Notes under the pieces: model-generated | What the model was told of the DNA's origin: nothing | Databases searched by the model: none | Seen by the model: only the letters and a program-made list of their open reading frames with translations | Position numbers and translations under genes: made by a program | Shown here: positions 37,094 to 46,681 of the stretch, one piece after another | Numbering within the stretch: the first letter of the stretch is position 1 | Layout: every line of letters begins with the position of its first letter | Origin: Sulfurimonas sp. HSL3-1 | Lineage (GTDB): Bacteria > Campylobacterota > Campylobacteria > Campylobacterales > Sulfurimonadaceae | Assembly: GCF_039645995.1 (NCBI RefSeq) | Contig: NZ_CP147920.1 | Span: 1,116,001 to 1,180,000 of the forward strand | Direction of reading: 5' to 3' | DNA length: 64,000 nucleotides

Positions 37094-40000
37094 ATGTTTA
37101 GCAAAGTTTTGATCGCCAACCGCGGAGAGATCGCCTGCCGCGTCATCCGTACGCTCAAGAAGATGGGCATAGGCTCCGTCGCCGTCTATACCGGCGCTGA
37201 TACCGACTCCCTGCATGTCAGCCTCGCTGACGAAGCCTACTATATCGGCCACGGTGTGGCTTCCGAAAGCTATCTCGATGCGGCAAAGATCCTTGACATT
37301 GCAAAACAGAGCGGTGCCGAAGCGGTGCACCCGGGCTACGGCTTCCTGAGCGAAAACGCGGCGTTTGCCAGCGCCTGCGAGGCGGCCGGGATCGCCTTTA
37401 TCGGTCCGCGTACGGAGCATATGGAGAAGTTCGGCCTCAAGCACACGGCCCGTGCCCTGGCCGAGGCGAACAACGTCCCCCTCCTGCCGGGCTCCTCGCT
37501 GCTGGCCGACCTGGACGAAGCGAAAAGTGAAGCGGTGCGCATCGGCTACCCGGTCATGCTTAAAAGTACCGCCGGCGGCGGTGGGATCGGTATGCAGCTC
37601 TGTTTTGACGAAGCGCAGCTGCTGAGTGCCTATGACTCCGTCAAGCGCCTCAGCGAAAACAACTTCTCCGACGGCGGGATGTTCCTGGAAAAATACGTCG
37701 CACATGCTCGCCACATCGAAGTGCAGGTCTTCGGGGACGGTGAGGGCTTCGTGGCGACCCTGGGCGACCGCGACTGTTCCGTCCAGCGCCGCAACCAGAA
37801 GGTGATCGAGGAGACTCCGGCCCCTTTGATCTCGGATGAGACGCGCGAAGCGCTCTACACGGCCGCCAGAGACCTGACGGCTTCCGTCGCCTACCGCTCC
37901 GCCGGGACGGTCGAGTTCGTCTACGACACTGACAGCGGCGCGTTCTATTTCCTTGAGGTCAATACCCGCCTGCAGGTCGAGCACGGCATTACCGAAGAGG
38001 TGACAGGTGTCGACCTCGTCGAATGGATGATCCGCACGGCCGCCGGCGAGAACCCGGCGCTTTACAACTACGTCCACGCCCCGCAGGGCCACGCCATCCA
38101 GGTGCGTGTCTACGCCGAAGACCCGATGAAAAACTTCCAGCCCAGCTCAGGGGTCCTGACGAACGTCGCCTTCGCCGATGGGATCCGCTGCGACACCTTC
38201 ATTGAAACGGGCCTCGAGGTTTCATCCTTCTACGACCCGATGATCGCCAAGCTCATCGTCAAGGGCAGCGACCGCAGCGACGCGCTTGCCAAGATCGGCA
38301 GCGCCATCGCACAGACCCGCATCGACGGCATCGAGACGAACCTCCGCTACCTCGGGGCCATCGTCGCCTCCGATGTTTTCGAACAGGGCAAACAGACGAC
38401 GAAGTACCTTGACGGCTTCAGCTTTACGCCAAACAGTATCGACGTGCTGCGCCCGGGAACACAGACGACGATCCAGGACTACCCGGGCCGCAGCGGCTAC
38501 TGGGACATCGGCGTTCCGCCGTCAGGTCCTTTCGACGGCTTCAGCTTCCGCTATGCCAACCGCCTCGTGGGTAACAGCGAAGCGGCGGCGGGCCTCGAGA
38601 TTGCCATCGCCGGGCCGACGCTGCGCTTCAATACCGACAGCGTCGTCGCGCTCTGCGGCGCGCAGATTGACGCCTCTATAGACAACGAGCCGGTGGGCAT
38701 GAACGAAGCGCTTGCGGTCAAGGCCGGCAGCGTGCTTAAACTGAAAAAGATCCATAACGAGGGGTTTAGAACCTACCTCGCCGTCCGCGGCGGATTCGAT
38801 GTCCCCGAGTACCTCGGCAGCCGCTCGACCTTTACACTGGGTCAGTTCGGCGGCCATGCAGGGCGCACCCTTGTTCCCGGCGACGTCCTGCACATCGACA
38901 CGATGACGGAGAACGACGCCGCAACCGTACCGGCTACGCCGCGCCACGGATATGAGAACCGCTGGGAGATCGGCGTGCTTTACGGACCGCACGGCGCCCC
39001 GGATTTCTTCACCGACGAGGACATCGAGACCTTCTTCAAGACGGAGTGGGAGATCCACTACAACTCCAACCGCACCGGCGTACGCCTGATCGGCCCCAAA
39101 CCGCAGTGGGCGCGTACGGACGGCGGCGAAGCGGGGCTGCATCCCTCCAACATCCATGATAACGCCTACGCGATCGGCGCCGTGGACTTTACCGGCGACA
39201 TGCCGGTCATCCTCGGCCCCGACGGTCCGAGCCTCGGCGGTTTCGTCTGCCCGGTCACCATCGTCAGTGCCGAGCTGTGGAAGATGGGCCAGCTTCGCGC
39301 GGGGGACAAAGTGAAATTCGTCCCGGTGGAGCATGATACGGCGATGGAGATGCTCAAAGCGCAGGAGGAGGCGATCGCTACGCTCTGCACCTATGACGAG
39401 CGTCCTTTCCTCGACCCCAAACCGATCGGTTCGCCGATCCTTTTCGCCGATGAAGCGAAGGGAGACCTTCCAGCGATGGTTATCCGCCAGTCCGGTGACG
39501 CGAACCTCCTCGTCGAGTACGGCGAGATGCAGCTTGACATCGAACTGCGCTTCCGCGCCCACGTGCTGATGGAGGCGATGAAAGAAGAGTCCTTCGAGGG
39601 CGTCACGGACATCACCCCGGGTATCCGCTCGCTGCAGGTGCATTTCGACCCGAAAGCCTGCGACCGCGCGGCGCTGATCGAGCGCCTGAAAGAGATCGAG
39701 CTGACCCTGCCGTCCATCGACGACATCGAGGTACCGGCCCGCGTCGTACACCTGCCACTCTCCTGGGACGACGAGTCGACCCGCGTCGCCATCGACAAGT
39801 ATATGAAAACGGTCCGTCCCGATGCACCGTGGTGTCCTTCGAACATCGAGTTCATCCGTCGCATTAACGGTCTGGACTCCATCGACGAGGTCAAGAAGAT
39901 CGTCTTCGGTGCCAACTACCTCGTCATGGGGCTGGGGGACGTCTACCTCGGTGCGCCGGTTGCGACACCGCTCGACCCGCGCCACCGCCTGGTCACGACC

Positions 40001-40696
40001 AAATACAACCCGGCGCGGACCTGGACCCCGGAAAACGCCGTCGGCATCGGCGGGGCCTATATGTGTGTCTACGGCATGGAAGGTCCCGGCGGCTACCAGT
40101 TCGTCGGTAGGACGGTGCAGATGTGGAACCGCCACCGTCAGACGGCGGATTTTAAAGAGGGCAAGCCGTGGCTGCTGCGCTTCTTCGACCAGATCAAGTT
40201 CTACGAGGTCAGCGCCGAGGAGCTGCACAAGATGCGCGAGGATTTCCCCCGCGGCCGCATGAAGCTCGAAGTCGAAGAGACGACTTTCAGCCTCAAAGCG
40301 TACAAGGATTTCCTGAGCGAGAACGAGGCGAGTATCAAAGCCTTCAAAACGACGCAGCAGAACGCCTTTGACGAAGAGCGCGCCATGTGGGAACGCACGG
40401 GCTTGGCGAACTTCACCAGCGAGAGCGGCGAAGTGAAAGCGGAGACGATGGAGGTGATCGCGCTTGGCGAACACGACGAAGCGGTCGAATCCCCGGTACA
40501 GGGAAGCCTCTGGAAGGTGATGGCGAAACTCGGCGACACGGTCGAAGAGGGCGAAGTACTGGCCATCGCCGAATCGATGAAGATGGAAGTCGACATTGAA
40601 GCCCCCGAAGCGGGCAAGATCGTCAAGGTGCTCTGCCACGAGGGCGAGAGCGTGCACGCGGGCAAGATGCTCTTCGTCATCGAACCGCAGGAGTAG
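37094..40696 (+). CDS. Guanidine carboxylase (urea carboxylase family, biotin-dependent)
   Basis: 1200 residues, all domains in one chain. Biotin carboxylase (about 1-450): start [22 protein letters not shown] loop [25 protein letters not shown]2-like carboxyltransferase part (about 475-780): [22 protein letters not shown]1-like part (about 800-1030), linker, and biotin carrier domain with AESMKMEV (Lys near 1163). The family carboxylates urea or guanidine with ATP and bicarbonate. The guanidine-II riboswitch directly upstream and the deiminase pair make guanidine the likely substrate; sequence reading alone does not exclude urea. Confidence 0.9.
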   Translation: MFSKVLIANRGEIACRVIRTLKKMGIGSVAVYTGADTDSLHVSLADEAYYIGHGVASESYLDAAKILDIAKQSGAEAVHPGYGFLSENAAFASACEAAGIAFIGPRTEHMEKFGLKHTARALAEANNVPLLPGSSLLADLDEAKSEAVRIGYPVMLKSTAGGGGIGMQLCFDEAQLLSAYDSVKRLSENNFSDGGMFLEKYVAHARHIEVQVFGDGEGFVATLGDRDCSVQRRNQKVIEETPAPLISDETREALYTAARDLTASVAYRSAGTVEFVYDTDSGAFYFLEVNTRLQVEHGITEEVTGVDLVEWMIRTAAGENPALYNYVHAPQGHAIQVRVYAEDPMKNFQPSSGVLTNVAFADGIRCDTFIETGLEVSSFYDPMIAKLIVKGSDRSDALAKIGSAIAQTRIDGIETNLRYLGAIVASDVFEQGKQTTKYLDGFSFTPNSIDVLRPGTQTTIQDYPGRSGYWDIGVPPSGPFDGFSFRYANRLVGNSEAAAGLEIAIAGPTLRFNTDSVVALCGAQIDASIDNEPVGMNEALAVKAGSVLKLKKIHNEGFRTYLAVRGGFDVPEYLGSRSTFTLGQFGGHAGRTLVPGDVLHIDTMTENDAATVPATPRHGYENRWEIGVLYGPHGAPDFFTDEDIETFFKTEWEIHYNSNRTGVRLIGPKPQWARTDGGEAGLHPSNIHDNAYAIGAVDFTGDMPVILGPDGPSLGGFVCPVTIVSAELWKMGQLRAGDKVKFVPVEHDTAMEMLKAQEEAIATLCTYDERPFLDPKPIGSPILFADEAKGDLPAMVIRQSGDANLLVEYGEMQLDIELRFRAHVLMEAMKEESFEGVTDITPGIRSLQVHFDPKACDRAALIERLKEIELTLPSIDDIEVPARVVHLPLSWDDESTRVAIDKYMKTVRPDAPWCPSNIEFIRRINGLDSIDEVKKIVFGANYLVMGLGDVYLGAPVATPLDPRHRLVTTKYNPARTWTPENAVGIGGAYMCVYGMEGPGGYQFVGRTVQMWNRHRQTADFKEGKPWLLRFFDQIKFYEVSAEELHKMREDFPRGRMKLEVEETTFSLKAYKDFLSENEASIKAFKTTQQNAFDEERAMWERTGLANFTSESGEVKAETMEVIALGEHDEAVESPVQGSLWKVMAKLGDTVEEGEVLAIAESMKMEVDIEAPEAGKIVKVLCHEGESVHAGKMLFVIEPQE

Positions 40697-40704
40697 GATG
40701 GATC

Positions 40705-41556
40705 ATGGAACTGCAGCGTTATAAAACCATGTGGGGCTTTACGGGGGATTTCGAAACCGCCTGTGCCGAAGCCCTTGCGGCGGGGTTCGATGGGATCGAA
40801 GGGCCGGCACCCGAATCCTCCTCCCAGCGTGCCTACTGGAAAGCGTGTCTTGAAAAGTACGGCCTGCACTATATCGCCGAGGCGGTAACCGGGGGCGATT
40901 ACGTCCCGCGTCGTGATCTCGGTGTCGAGGGGCACCTGGATGACCTCAACGCGATTCTCGCGCGGAGTGCGGAACTCTCCCCGCGCTTTGTGACCTGCAT
41001 CGGCGGGCTGGACGCCTGGAGTGAGGCGGAGAGCCTGCGCTTTTTCAAAGAGGGGATGAAACTGGCGGAGCGCTACGGCCTGCAGATCAGTTTTGAGACC
41101 CACCGCAGCCGCAGCCTCTTCAACCCTTGGGTGACGCGCCGGATCGTTGAAGCGTTGCCGGCGATCTCCCTGACGGCCGATATCAGCCACTGGTGCGTCG
41201 TCTGCGAACGGCAGATGGACAGCGAACGCGAGACCATCGAGGCGATCGCGCCGAACGTGAAACATATCCATGCCCGCGTCGGTTACGACCAGGGGCCGCA
41301 GGTCCCGCACCCGGCGGCACCGGAGTATGCCTATGCCCTGGAGGCGCACCAGGCGGCCTGGGAACGTTTCTGGGAAGCGCAGTACCACCGCGGCTTCGCG
41401 ATATCGACGATGACGCCGGAGTTCGGCCCCGACGGCTATCTGCATACGCTCCCCTTCACCCAGGCCCCGGTGGCCGATCTGTGGGAACTCAACCAGTGGA
41501 TGGGCGACACGGAACGGCTCCATTTTCAGCGCCATATGGCAAAGGCGGCGGCATGA
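40705..41556 (+). CDS. TIM-barrel sugar phosphate isomerase/epimerase-like protein
   Basis: 283 residues of the xylose-isomerase-like (AP endonuclease family 2) superfamily. Metal/active-site style residues are visible in QISFETHRSRSLF, SLTADISHWCVV, KHIHARVGYDQG and ISTMTPEFGPDG. Members isomerise hydroxy-keto compounds or hydrolyse/epimerise diverse small molecules. It lies between the carboxylase and the EamA transporter (ATGA overlap with the latter), so it is certainly co-transcribed with guanidine genes. No such step is part of known guanidine assimilation. Confidence 0.78.
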   Translation: MELQRYKTMWGFTGDFETACAEALAAGFDGIEGPAPESSSQRAYWKACLEKYGLHYIAEAVTGGDYVPRRDLGVEGHLDDLNAILARSAELSPRFVTCIGGLDAWSEAESLRFFKEGMKLAERYGLQISFETHRSRSLFNPWVTRRIVEALPAISLTADISHWCVVCERQMDSERETIEAIAPNVKHIHARVGYDQGPQVPHPAAPEYAYALEAHQAAWERFWEAQYHRGFAISTMTPEFGPDGYLHTLPFTQAPVADLWELNQWMGDTERLHFQRHMAKAAA

Positions 41557-42437
41557 GATCGCACCTGCCTGTCGTCGTGCTGCTCGGCGCGTCGGTCCTT
41601 TGGGGGCTTACCTGGCTGCCGCTCAAACAGATCAATAGCATGGGCATAGACGGCATCGCACTGACGATGGGGGCCTACGGCATCCTTGCCCTCCTGCTGA
41701 CGCCGGTGCTCATGGCGCAATTTTCGCAGTGGCGCGAACATAAGCGGGCGATGGGAATGATCCTGCTTTTCGGCGGGGGTGCGAACCTTGCGTTTACCTA
41801 TGCCCTGATCAACGGCGAGGTGATCCGCGTCATGGTGCTCTTCTACCTGCTGCCCGTCTGGGGCGTGCTCGGCGGGAAGTTCTTCCTGCGTGAAGGCGTC
41901 GATCTCTGGCGCTGGCTCGGTGCCGCCCTGGCGGTCACGGGTGCCTTTGTCATTCTCGGCGGTTTCGACGCCCTCAGCGGTGCCCCGTCATGGATCGACC
42001 TGATCGCGCTGCTTTCGGGCTTGCTCTTCGCGATGAACAACCTGGTTTTCCGCGCGGCGGCAGCGGTCCCGGTCGCATCGAAGATCACGGTGATGTTCTA
42101 CGGCTGCCTGATCCTGGCCGGTGCACTGCTCGGACTGGGCGTGGAACAGCTCCCCTATGACGCAGCTCCCGAAGCGTGGTTTGCCCTCGCGGCTTACGCG
42201 TTGCTGTGGCTGCTGCTGGCCAACATCGGTTCCCAGTGGGGCGTGACGCATATGGAAGCGGGGCGCTCCTCCATCATCATTATCATGGAGCTGATCACCG
42301 CCGTTATCTCCGCGACGCTGATCGCGGGAGAGCGCATGGACGCCATGGAGATGATCGGCGGCGTGCTGATCCTCGCGGCGGCGCTGATCGAGGCGCTGCG
42401 TACCAAAGAGGACGATCTCCCCGAGACGACGATATAA
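41553..42437 (+). CDS. EamA/DMT family transporter
   Basis: About 294 residues with ten hydrophobic segments in two EamA repeats (LGASVLWGLTWLPLKQI; LLANIGSQWGVTHMEAGRSS). Drug/metabolite transporters export amino acids or metabolites. Smaller guanidine exporters (Gdx/SugE) belong to the same superfamily but are about 105 residues. It overlaps the TIM-barrel gene (ATGA). Export of guanidine or of a pathway intermediate, or uptake of a precursor, are all possible. Confidence 0.85.
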   Translation: MRSHLPVVVLLGASVLWGLTWLPLKQINSMGIDGIALTMGAYGILALLLTPVLMAQFSQWREHKRAMGMILLFGGGANLAFTYALINGEVIRVMVLFYLLPVWGVLGGKFFLREGVDLWRWLGAALAVTGAFVILGGFDALSGAPSWIDLIALLSGLLFAMNNLVFRAAAAVPVASKITVMFYGCLILAGALLGLGVEQLPYDAAPEAWFALAAYALLWLLLANIGSQWGVTHMEAGRSSIIIIMELITAVISATLIAGERMDAMEMIGGVLILAAALIEALRTKEDDLPETTI

Positions 42438-42450
42438 AAAGGAATAGATT

Positions 42451-43785
42451 ATGACGATTTCACAACTTTTGAACGACTATAAAAACGGGACAACAACACC
42501 GCGCGACGTCATGGCGAATATCCGTGCGCAGATCGCGGAACATGCGGAAAACCCTATTTTCATCCACGCGCTGAGCGAAGCGGAACTTGAACCGTACCTG
42601 CAGCGTCTCGAAGGGGTAAGCCCCGATGCCCTGCCGCTCTACGGCATCCCTTTTGCGATCAAGGACAATATCGACCTCGCCGGTATCCCGACGACGGCCG
42701 CCTGTCCGGCATTCAGCTACATTCCGGAAGCCTCCGCTTTCGTCGTCGCGCAGCTGATCGAAGCGGGGGCGATTCCCGTCGGCAAGACGAACCTCGACCA
42801 GTTCGCGACGGGGCTTGTCGGGACGCGTTCACCCTATGGCGCCTGCCGCAACAGCATCGACCCCGCCTACATCTCCGGCGGTTCCAGTTCGGGGAGCGCC
42901 ATCAGCGTCGCCCTGGAGATGGCGGCCTTCTCTCTGGGGACGGATACGGCGGGATCGGGACGCGTTCCGGCGGCCTTTAACAACCTTGTGGGCGTCAAGC
43001 CCTCCAAGGGGGTATTAAGCACCTCCGGTGTCGTGCCGGCGTGCCGCAGCCTCGACTGCGTCTCCATCTTTGCCCTCAACACCGAGGACGCCAAAGCGGT
43101 CTTTGACATCGCATGCGCTTTTGACGCCGCGGACCCCTACAGCCGCAAGATGCCGAAGACAGGAGGTACAGCGGAAAAAACGATGCGCTTTGCCGTACCG
43201 CTGCCGTCGCAGCTGAAGTTCTTCGGGGACAGCGAGGCGGAGGCGCTCTTCAACGCGGCGGTAGCCCGCTTCGAATCCATGGGGTATACGGCGGTCGAAA
43301 CGGATTTCTCACCGATGCTCGACGCGGCGAACCTGCTCTATTCGGGTCCCTGGGTCGCCGAACGCTATATCGCGACGAAACAGATTATGGACGAAACGCC
43401 CGAGCAGGTATTGGACGTCACCCGTTCGATCATCGAACAGGGACGTGACAAGAGTGCAGAGGCGTATTTCAATGCCGAATACCGTCTCAAAGCCTACAAG
43501 CGCCACTCCGAACAGATGCTCGAGGGGACGGATTTCGCCCTGACTCCGACGACGGGGACCATTTACACCATCGAGGCGGTCAACGCCGACCCGGTGCAGC
43601 TGAACACGAACCTCGGCTACTACACCAATTTTATGAACCTGCTTGACTTCGCCGCCTACGCGGTACCGGCCGGCTTCCGCCCCAACGGGCTCCCCTTCGG
43701 CGTCACGCTCTTCGGCGACGCCTTTGAAGACCGCCGTCTGATGGACGTCGGCGAAGCTTTTGTTGCGGAGGCACCCCGTGGCTAA
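42451..43785 (+). CDS. atzF: Allophanate hydrolase, amidase domain
   Basis: 444 residues of the amidase signature family. The Ser-cisSer-Lys triad is visible: Lys in PFAIKDNIDLAG, Ser in ISGGSSSGSAISV, and the second Ser in TDTAGSGRVPAA. Allophanate hydrolase converts allophanate to two CO2 and two ammonia, the last step of guanidine/urea carboxylase pathways. It ends where AtzF-type enzymes normally continue into a C-terminal domain, which is here a separate gene. AAGGAA ribosome site before ATG 42451. Confidence 0.9.
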   Translation: MTISQLLNDYKNGTTTPRDVMANIRAQIAEHAENPIFIHALSEAELEPYLQRLEGVSPDALPLYGIPFAIKDNIDLAGIPTTAACPAFSYIPEASAFVVAQLIEAGAIPVGKTNLDQFATGLVGTRSPYGACRNSIDPAYISGGSSSGSAISVALEMAAFSLGTDTAGSGRVPAAFNNLVGVKPSKGVLSTSGVVPACRSLDCVSIFALNTEDAKAVFDIACAFDAADPYSRKMPKTGGTAEKTMRFAVPLPSQLKFFGDSEAEALFNAAVARFESMGYTAVETDFSPMLDAANLLYSGPWVAERYIATKQIMDETPEQVLDVTRSIIEQGRDKSAEAYFNAEYRLKAYKRHSEQMLEGTDFALTPTTGTIYTIEAVNADPVQLNTNLGYYTNFMNLLDFAAYAVPAGFRPNGLPFGVTLFGDAFEDRRLMDVGEAFVAEAPRG

Positions 43786-44176
43786 GACGATCGAGATCGC
43801 CGTCTGCGGCGCGCACATGCGTGGTCTGCCGCTCAACCACCAGTTGACGGAGCTGGACGCAACCTTTGTGACGGCGACAAGCACGGTAAAAGGGTACCGC
43901 CTCTTTGATGTGCCGGAGAAAGTGCCGCCGCGGCCGGGGATGGTCCGCGACAGTGAGGCACAGAGCAGCGTCACCCTTGAAGTGTGGTCGATGCCGCTGG
44001 AGCATTTCGGCGCGTTTATGGTCCAGATCGCTTCGCCGCTCTGTATCGGCACCGTGCAGCTCGAAGACGGCAGCGACGTATACGGCTTCTTGTGCGAGGC
44101 CGATGCGCTCAAAGGTGCCGAAGAGATCACTGCCTTCGGCGGCTGGCGGGAGTACCTCGCTTCAACGCCGCGCTGA
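43778..44176 (+). CDS. Allophanate hydrolase C-terminal domain protein (split AtzF)
   Basis: About 132 residues starting with GTG at 43778 behind GGAGG, overlapping the amidase gene by eight bases in another frame. The content (CGAHMRGLPLNHQLTELDAT, YRLFDVPEKVPPRPGMVR, GTVQLEDGSDVYGFLCEADA, FGGWREYLAS) is that of the C-terminal gamma-glutamyl-cyclotransferase-like domain fused in AtzF. In characterised enzymes this domain removes the carboxylate of the intermediate N-carboxycarbamate. Split genes with an own ribosome site are plausible; a frameshift in the assembly is the alternative. Confidence 0.85.
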   Translation: MAKTIEIAVCGAHMRGLPLNHQLTELDATFVTATSTVKGYRLFDVPEKVPPRPGMVRDSEAQSSVTLEVWSMPLEHFGAFMVQIASPLCIGTVQLEDGSDVYGFLCEADALKGAEEITAFGGWREYLASTPR

Positions 44177-44349
44177 CGCTTCTTTTCAGCAGAAGACAAA
44201 ACCAACTTTTTGGAGGTGGAAAAAATGAGATGAATAGAATTTGTCCTATGCATGATTAAAAAATAAACAATATAGCGGTTTAAAAATGTTAGACCGTTGG
44301 TAAAGTACTAAAGACATAAAGCAAGTCTATCTACCGATAAGGAAACATA

Positions 44350-45564
44350 ATGAAAATGACAAAAATGAGTTTGATGGCGGCACTGCTCCTGGGAAGCAGC
44401 GCTTTTGCATTTGAAAATACAGAAGTCGGCGGTGATGCCCGTTTCTTCTACTCTACATTTGACGGTCACGGTGCCGACCTTTTCGGCAAAGCGAGCAGCA
44501 CGGCCGATTTCGGTGCACGCCTGAGCATTACAACGGATATCGATGAGATCCTCTCTGCCGGCGTAACAGGTTACGCTGTCAGTACGCTTGGCCTTGACAA
44601 AGAGATTGCCAATAACGTATGGTCCGGTGCGCATCTTGATACTGCGACAGGTGACTTCTATACGACGACCGGTTGGATCGGCGAAGCGTGGCTCTCTGCA
44701 AAACTGGGTAACACCGTTGTCAAAGGCGGTCGTATGGAACTCGACACGCCGCTGCTCTTTACGGAAACGTGGGGCATTACAGCAAACAACTTTGAAGCGG
44801 CGACGGTTACCAATACGGATATCCCGGATACGACGCTTGTCGGTGCATGGGTTGCAACCGGAAACGGCTACTCCCAGTTCCTGCTGACAGACACGAAGGG
44901 TAACTTCTCCACTATCGGCGACCAGGGTGCGATCGCCGTCGGTGCCATCAACAACTCTTTTGAACCGCTGACGGCGCAGGCGTGGTACTATGAGCTGCCT
45001 GATACGGCGACGGCCTACTGGCTCGAAGCAGACCTCTCCATGGCAGGTGTTGTCGCAGGTCTCCAGTACGCGGACATGAACCCGAACGAGCTCATCTCTG
45101 CAGCGGACGACTCCACGGCGTTTGCGGCAAAACTGGGTTACGAAGGGATTGAGAACCTCGGTATCTACGCTTCCTACTCCACAACGGATAAAGACGGTGA
45201 CATGTACATCGGTAATATCGCAACCACACCGGGCGAAGGCTGGGGTATGCAGTCCAAGCTCTACACGGAAGCATGGTGGAACTTCGGTTATGTCGGCCTG
45301 CCGGGTACGGATGCCTACAACGTCACGGCGACATACAGCATTCCTGAAATGGCTGATCTCGGACTCTTCTACACCAACATCGACACAGATGGTGGCTTTG
45401 GTCCGGCTTATTTCAAAAACACGGTGAGCGAAGTAACCTTTACGGCTGCCAAATCATTCGGCAAGCTTGATGCGCTGTTCGCATACATCTATGCGGATGA
45501 CGACGCCATTAACAACGGCGACGCTTACAACACGCTGCAGCTCTACCTCGTCTACAACTTCTAA
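44350..45564 (+). CDS. Outer-membrane porin, OprD-like Campylobacterota type
   Basis: 404 residues. The signal peptide ends SSAFA; the mature chain begins with ENTEVGGDARFFYSTFDGHG and alternates short beta strands to a C-terminal aromatic end (LYLVYNF), as outer-membrane barrels do. A leader of about 170 bases with its own AT-rich promoter region (44250-44349) separates it from the guanidine genes, so it may be independently expressed. AAGGAA before ATG 44350. Passage of guanidine through it is possible but not shown. Confidence 0.85.
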   Translation: MKMTKMSLMAALLLGSSAFAFENTEVGGDARFFYSTFDGHGADLFGKASSTADFGARLSITTDIDEILSAGVTGYAVSTLGLDKEIANNVWSGAHLDTATGDFYTTTGWIGEAWLSAKLGNTVVKGGRMELDTPLLFTETWGITANNFEAATVTNTDIPDTTLVGAWVATGNGYSQFLLTDTKGNFSTIGDQGAIAVGAINNSFEPLTAQAWYYELPDTATAYWLEADLSMAGVVAGLQYADMNPNELISAADDSTAFAAKLGYEGIENLGIYASYSTTDKDGDMYIGNIATTPGEGWGMQSKLYTEAWWNFGYVGLPGTDAYNVTATYSIPEMADLGLFYTNIDTDGGFGPAYFKNTVSEVTFTAAKSFGKLDALFAYIYADDDAINNGDAYNTLQLYLVYNF

Positions 45565-45606
45565 TTGAAGCCGTAGATGCGCGCCGACGCGCGACACACT
45601 ACTTTT

Positions 45607-45637
45607 GCCCGGGAGCCTTCATTCTCCTCTTCCGGGC
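45607..45637 (+). terminator. Likely transcription terminator between the porin gene and the dioxygenase gene
   Basis: GCCCGGGAG pairs with CTTCCGGGC (nine pairs, one G-T) around a 13-base loop and is followed on the plus strand by a pyrimidine-rich stretch ending CCCTTTTTC. It lies between two convergent genes and may serve the porin. Confidence 0.45.
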
Positions 45638-45656
45638 GCCTTCTCCTATCCCTTTT

Positions 45657-46466
45657 TCAAGACCACAGAAACATCGCCGAAGAGACGCCGAGTATCTCCG
45701 CCTCGAAAACGCTGTCGCAGGCTCGTCCCGTCGCGCCGTAACAGACATGCAGCGGCAGGAGATGTTCCGCCCTGGGGTGGCAGTATCTGGCGTAGGGGGC
45801 ATGCTCCCAGTTGATCAGCCGTTCGCTGCGTTCGCTCTCGATCAGCGCTTTGTCCGAACAGGTCTTGATGAGCCAGCGCTTGAAGGCGTCGTTCTTATCC
45901 GTACGTTCCCGGGAGGGTGTAAAGAAGGCGTTCATATTGTGAAAAGAGAAGCCCGAGCCGATCACGAGGATGTTGTCGTGCGAGAGCGATGCCAGCGCCT
46001 CGCCCATGTGCAGATGCGCGGCCGGCTCCAGGCCCTTGACGAGCGAGAGCTGTATGCAGGGAATGTCCGCATCGGGATACATGATCTTGAGGGGGACGAA
46101 CAGCCCGTGGTCGAAGCCGCGATCGTCGTCCAGGATCGATTCGATCCCGTGCTGTTGGAGGCTCCAGTGCAGCTCATCCGCCAGGGCCGGCGCACCGGGA
46201 GCGGGGTAGGTGATGTCGTAGGCTTCGTCGGGGAATCCGTAGTAGTCGTAGATGAGCTCCGGTGTGCTGCCATGGGTGATCGTCGGGGTGATTGTTTCCC
46301 AATGGGCGCTGACGACAATGATGGCCGAGGGTTTTGCGATCATCGCAGCGATCCGCTTCAGGGTGATTACCATCTCGTCGTGACCCCTGTCTCCCAGCAG
46401 CGGCATCGGCCCACCGCCGTGGGAGAGGTAGAGGACACGCATATGCTTGGAGTCATTTAGGGCCAT
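45657..46466 (-). CDS. Class III extradiol dioxygenase, 4,5-DOPA dioxygenase (YgiD/LigB-like) family
   Basis: 269 residues. The start SHGGGPMPLLGDRGHDE, then VVSAHWETITPTI, DDDRGFDHGLFVPL and YCHPRAEHLLPLHV contain the iron ligands and the distal histidines of the YgiD family. It opens aromatic diols with O2. AGGAG before ATG 46466. It stands alone, without other aromatic-degradation genes in view. Confidence 0.88.
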   Translation of the reverse strand: MALNDSKHMRVLYLSHGGGPMPLLGDRGHDEMVITLKRIAAMIAKPSAIIVVSAHWETITPTITHGSTPELIYDYYGFPDEAYDITYPAPGAPALADELHWSLQQHGIESILDDDRGFDHGLFVPLKIMYPDADIPCIQLSLVKGLEPAAHLHMGEALASLSHDNILVIGSGFSFHNMNAFFTPSRERTDKNDAFKRWLIKTCSDKALIESERSERLINWEHAPYARYCHPRAEHLLPLHVCYGATGRACDSVFEAEILGVSSAMFLWS

Positions 46467-46681
46467 TGTGCGCTCCTTTTTATCCCGCTTGGTGATGCAG
46501 TTGGTGATTTCATTATAACGCGGAGGAAGGCGCGACAGTTTAATCGGGCGGACTAGCGCGGAGCGTTCAGTCGCCGTTTAACAGCTCAGGCGCATAATGA
46601 AGTATTATTGTGCAAAAAGGAGAACGACGCATACACCGTATCGGCATGCGCGGCAGAAACAGGCAGCCGCAAGGAGGCCGC

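Noticed and set aside
38522-40657. Long minus-strand open frame of 711 codons opposite the carboxylase
   Set aside because: Antisense shadow of a motif-complete gene; no ribosome site and no recognisable domain.
37094-40696. Plain urea carboxylase for urea assimilation
   Set aside because: Family reading alone allows it, but the guanidine-II switch directly upstream and the paired DUF1989 deiminase genes favour guanidine.
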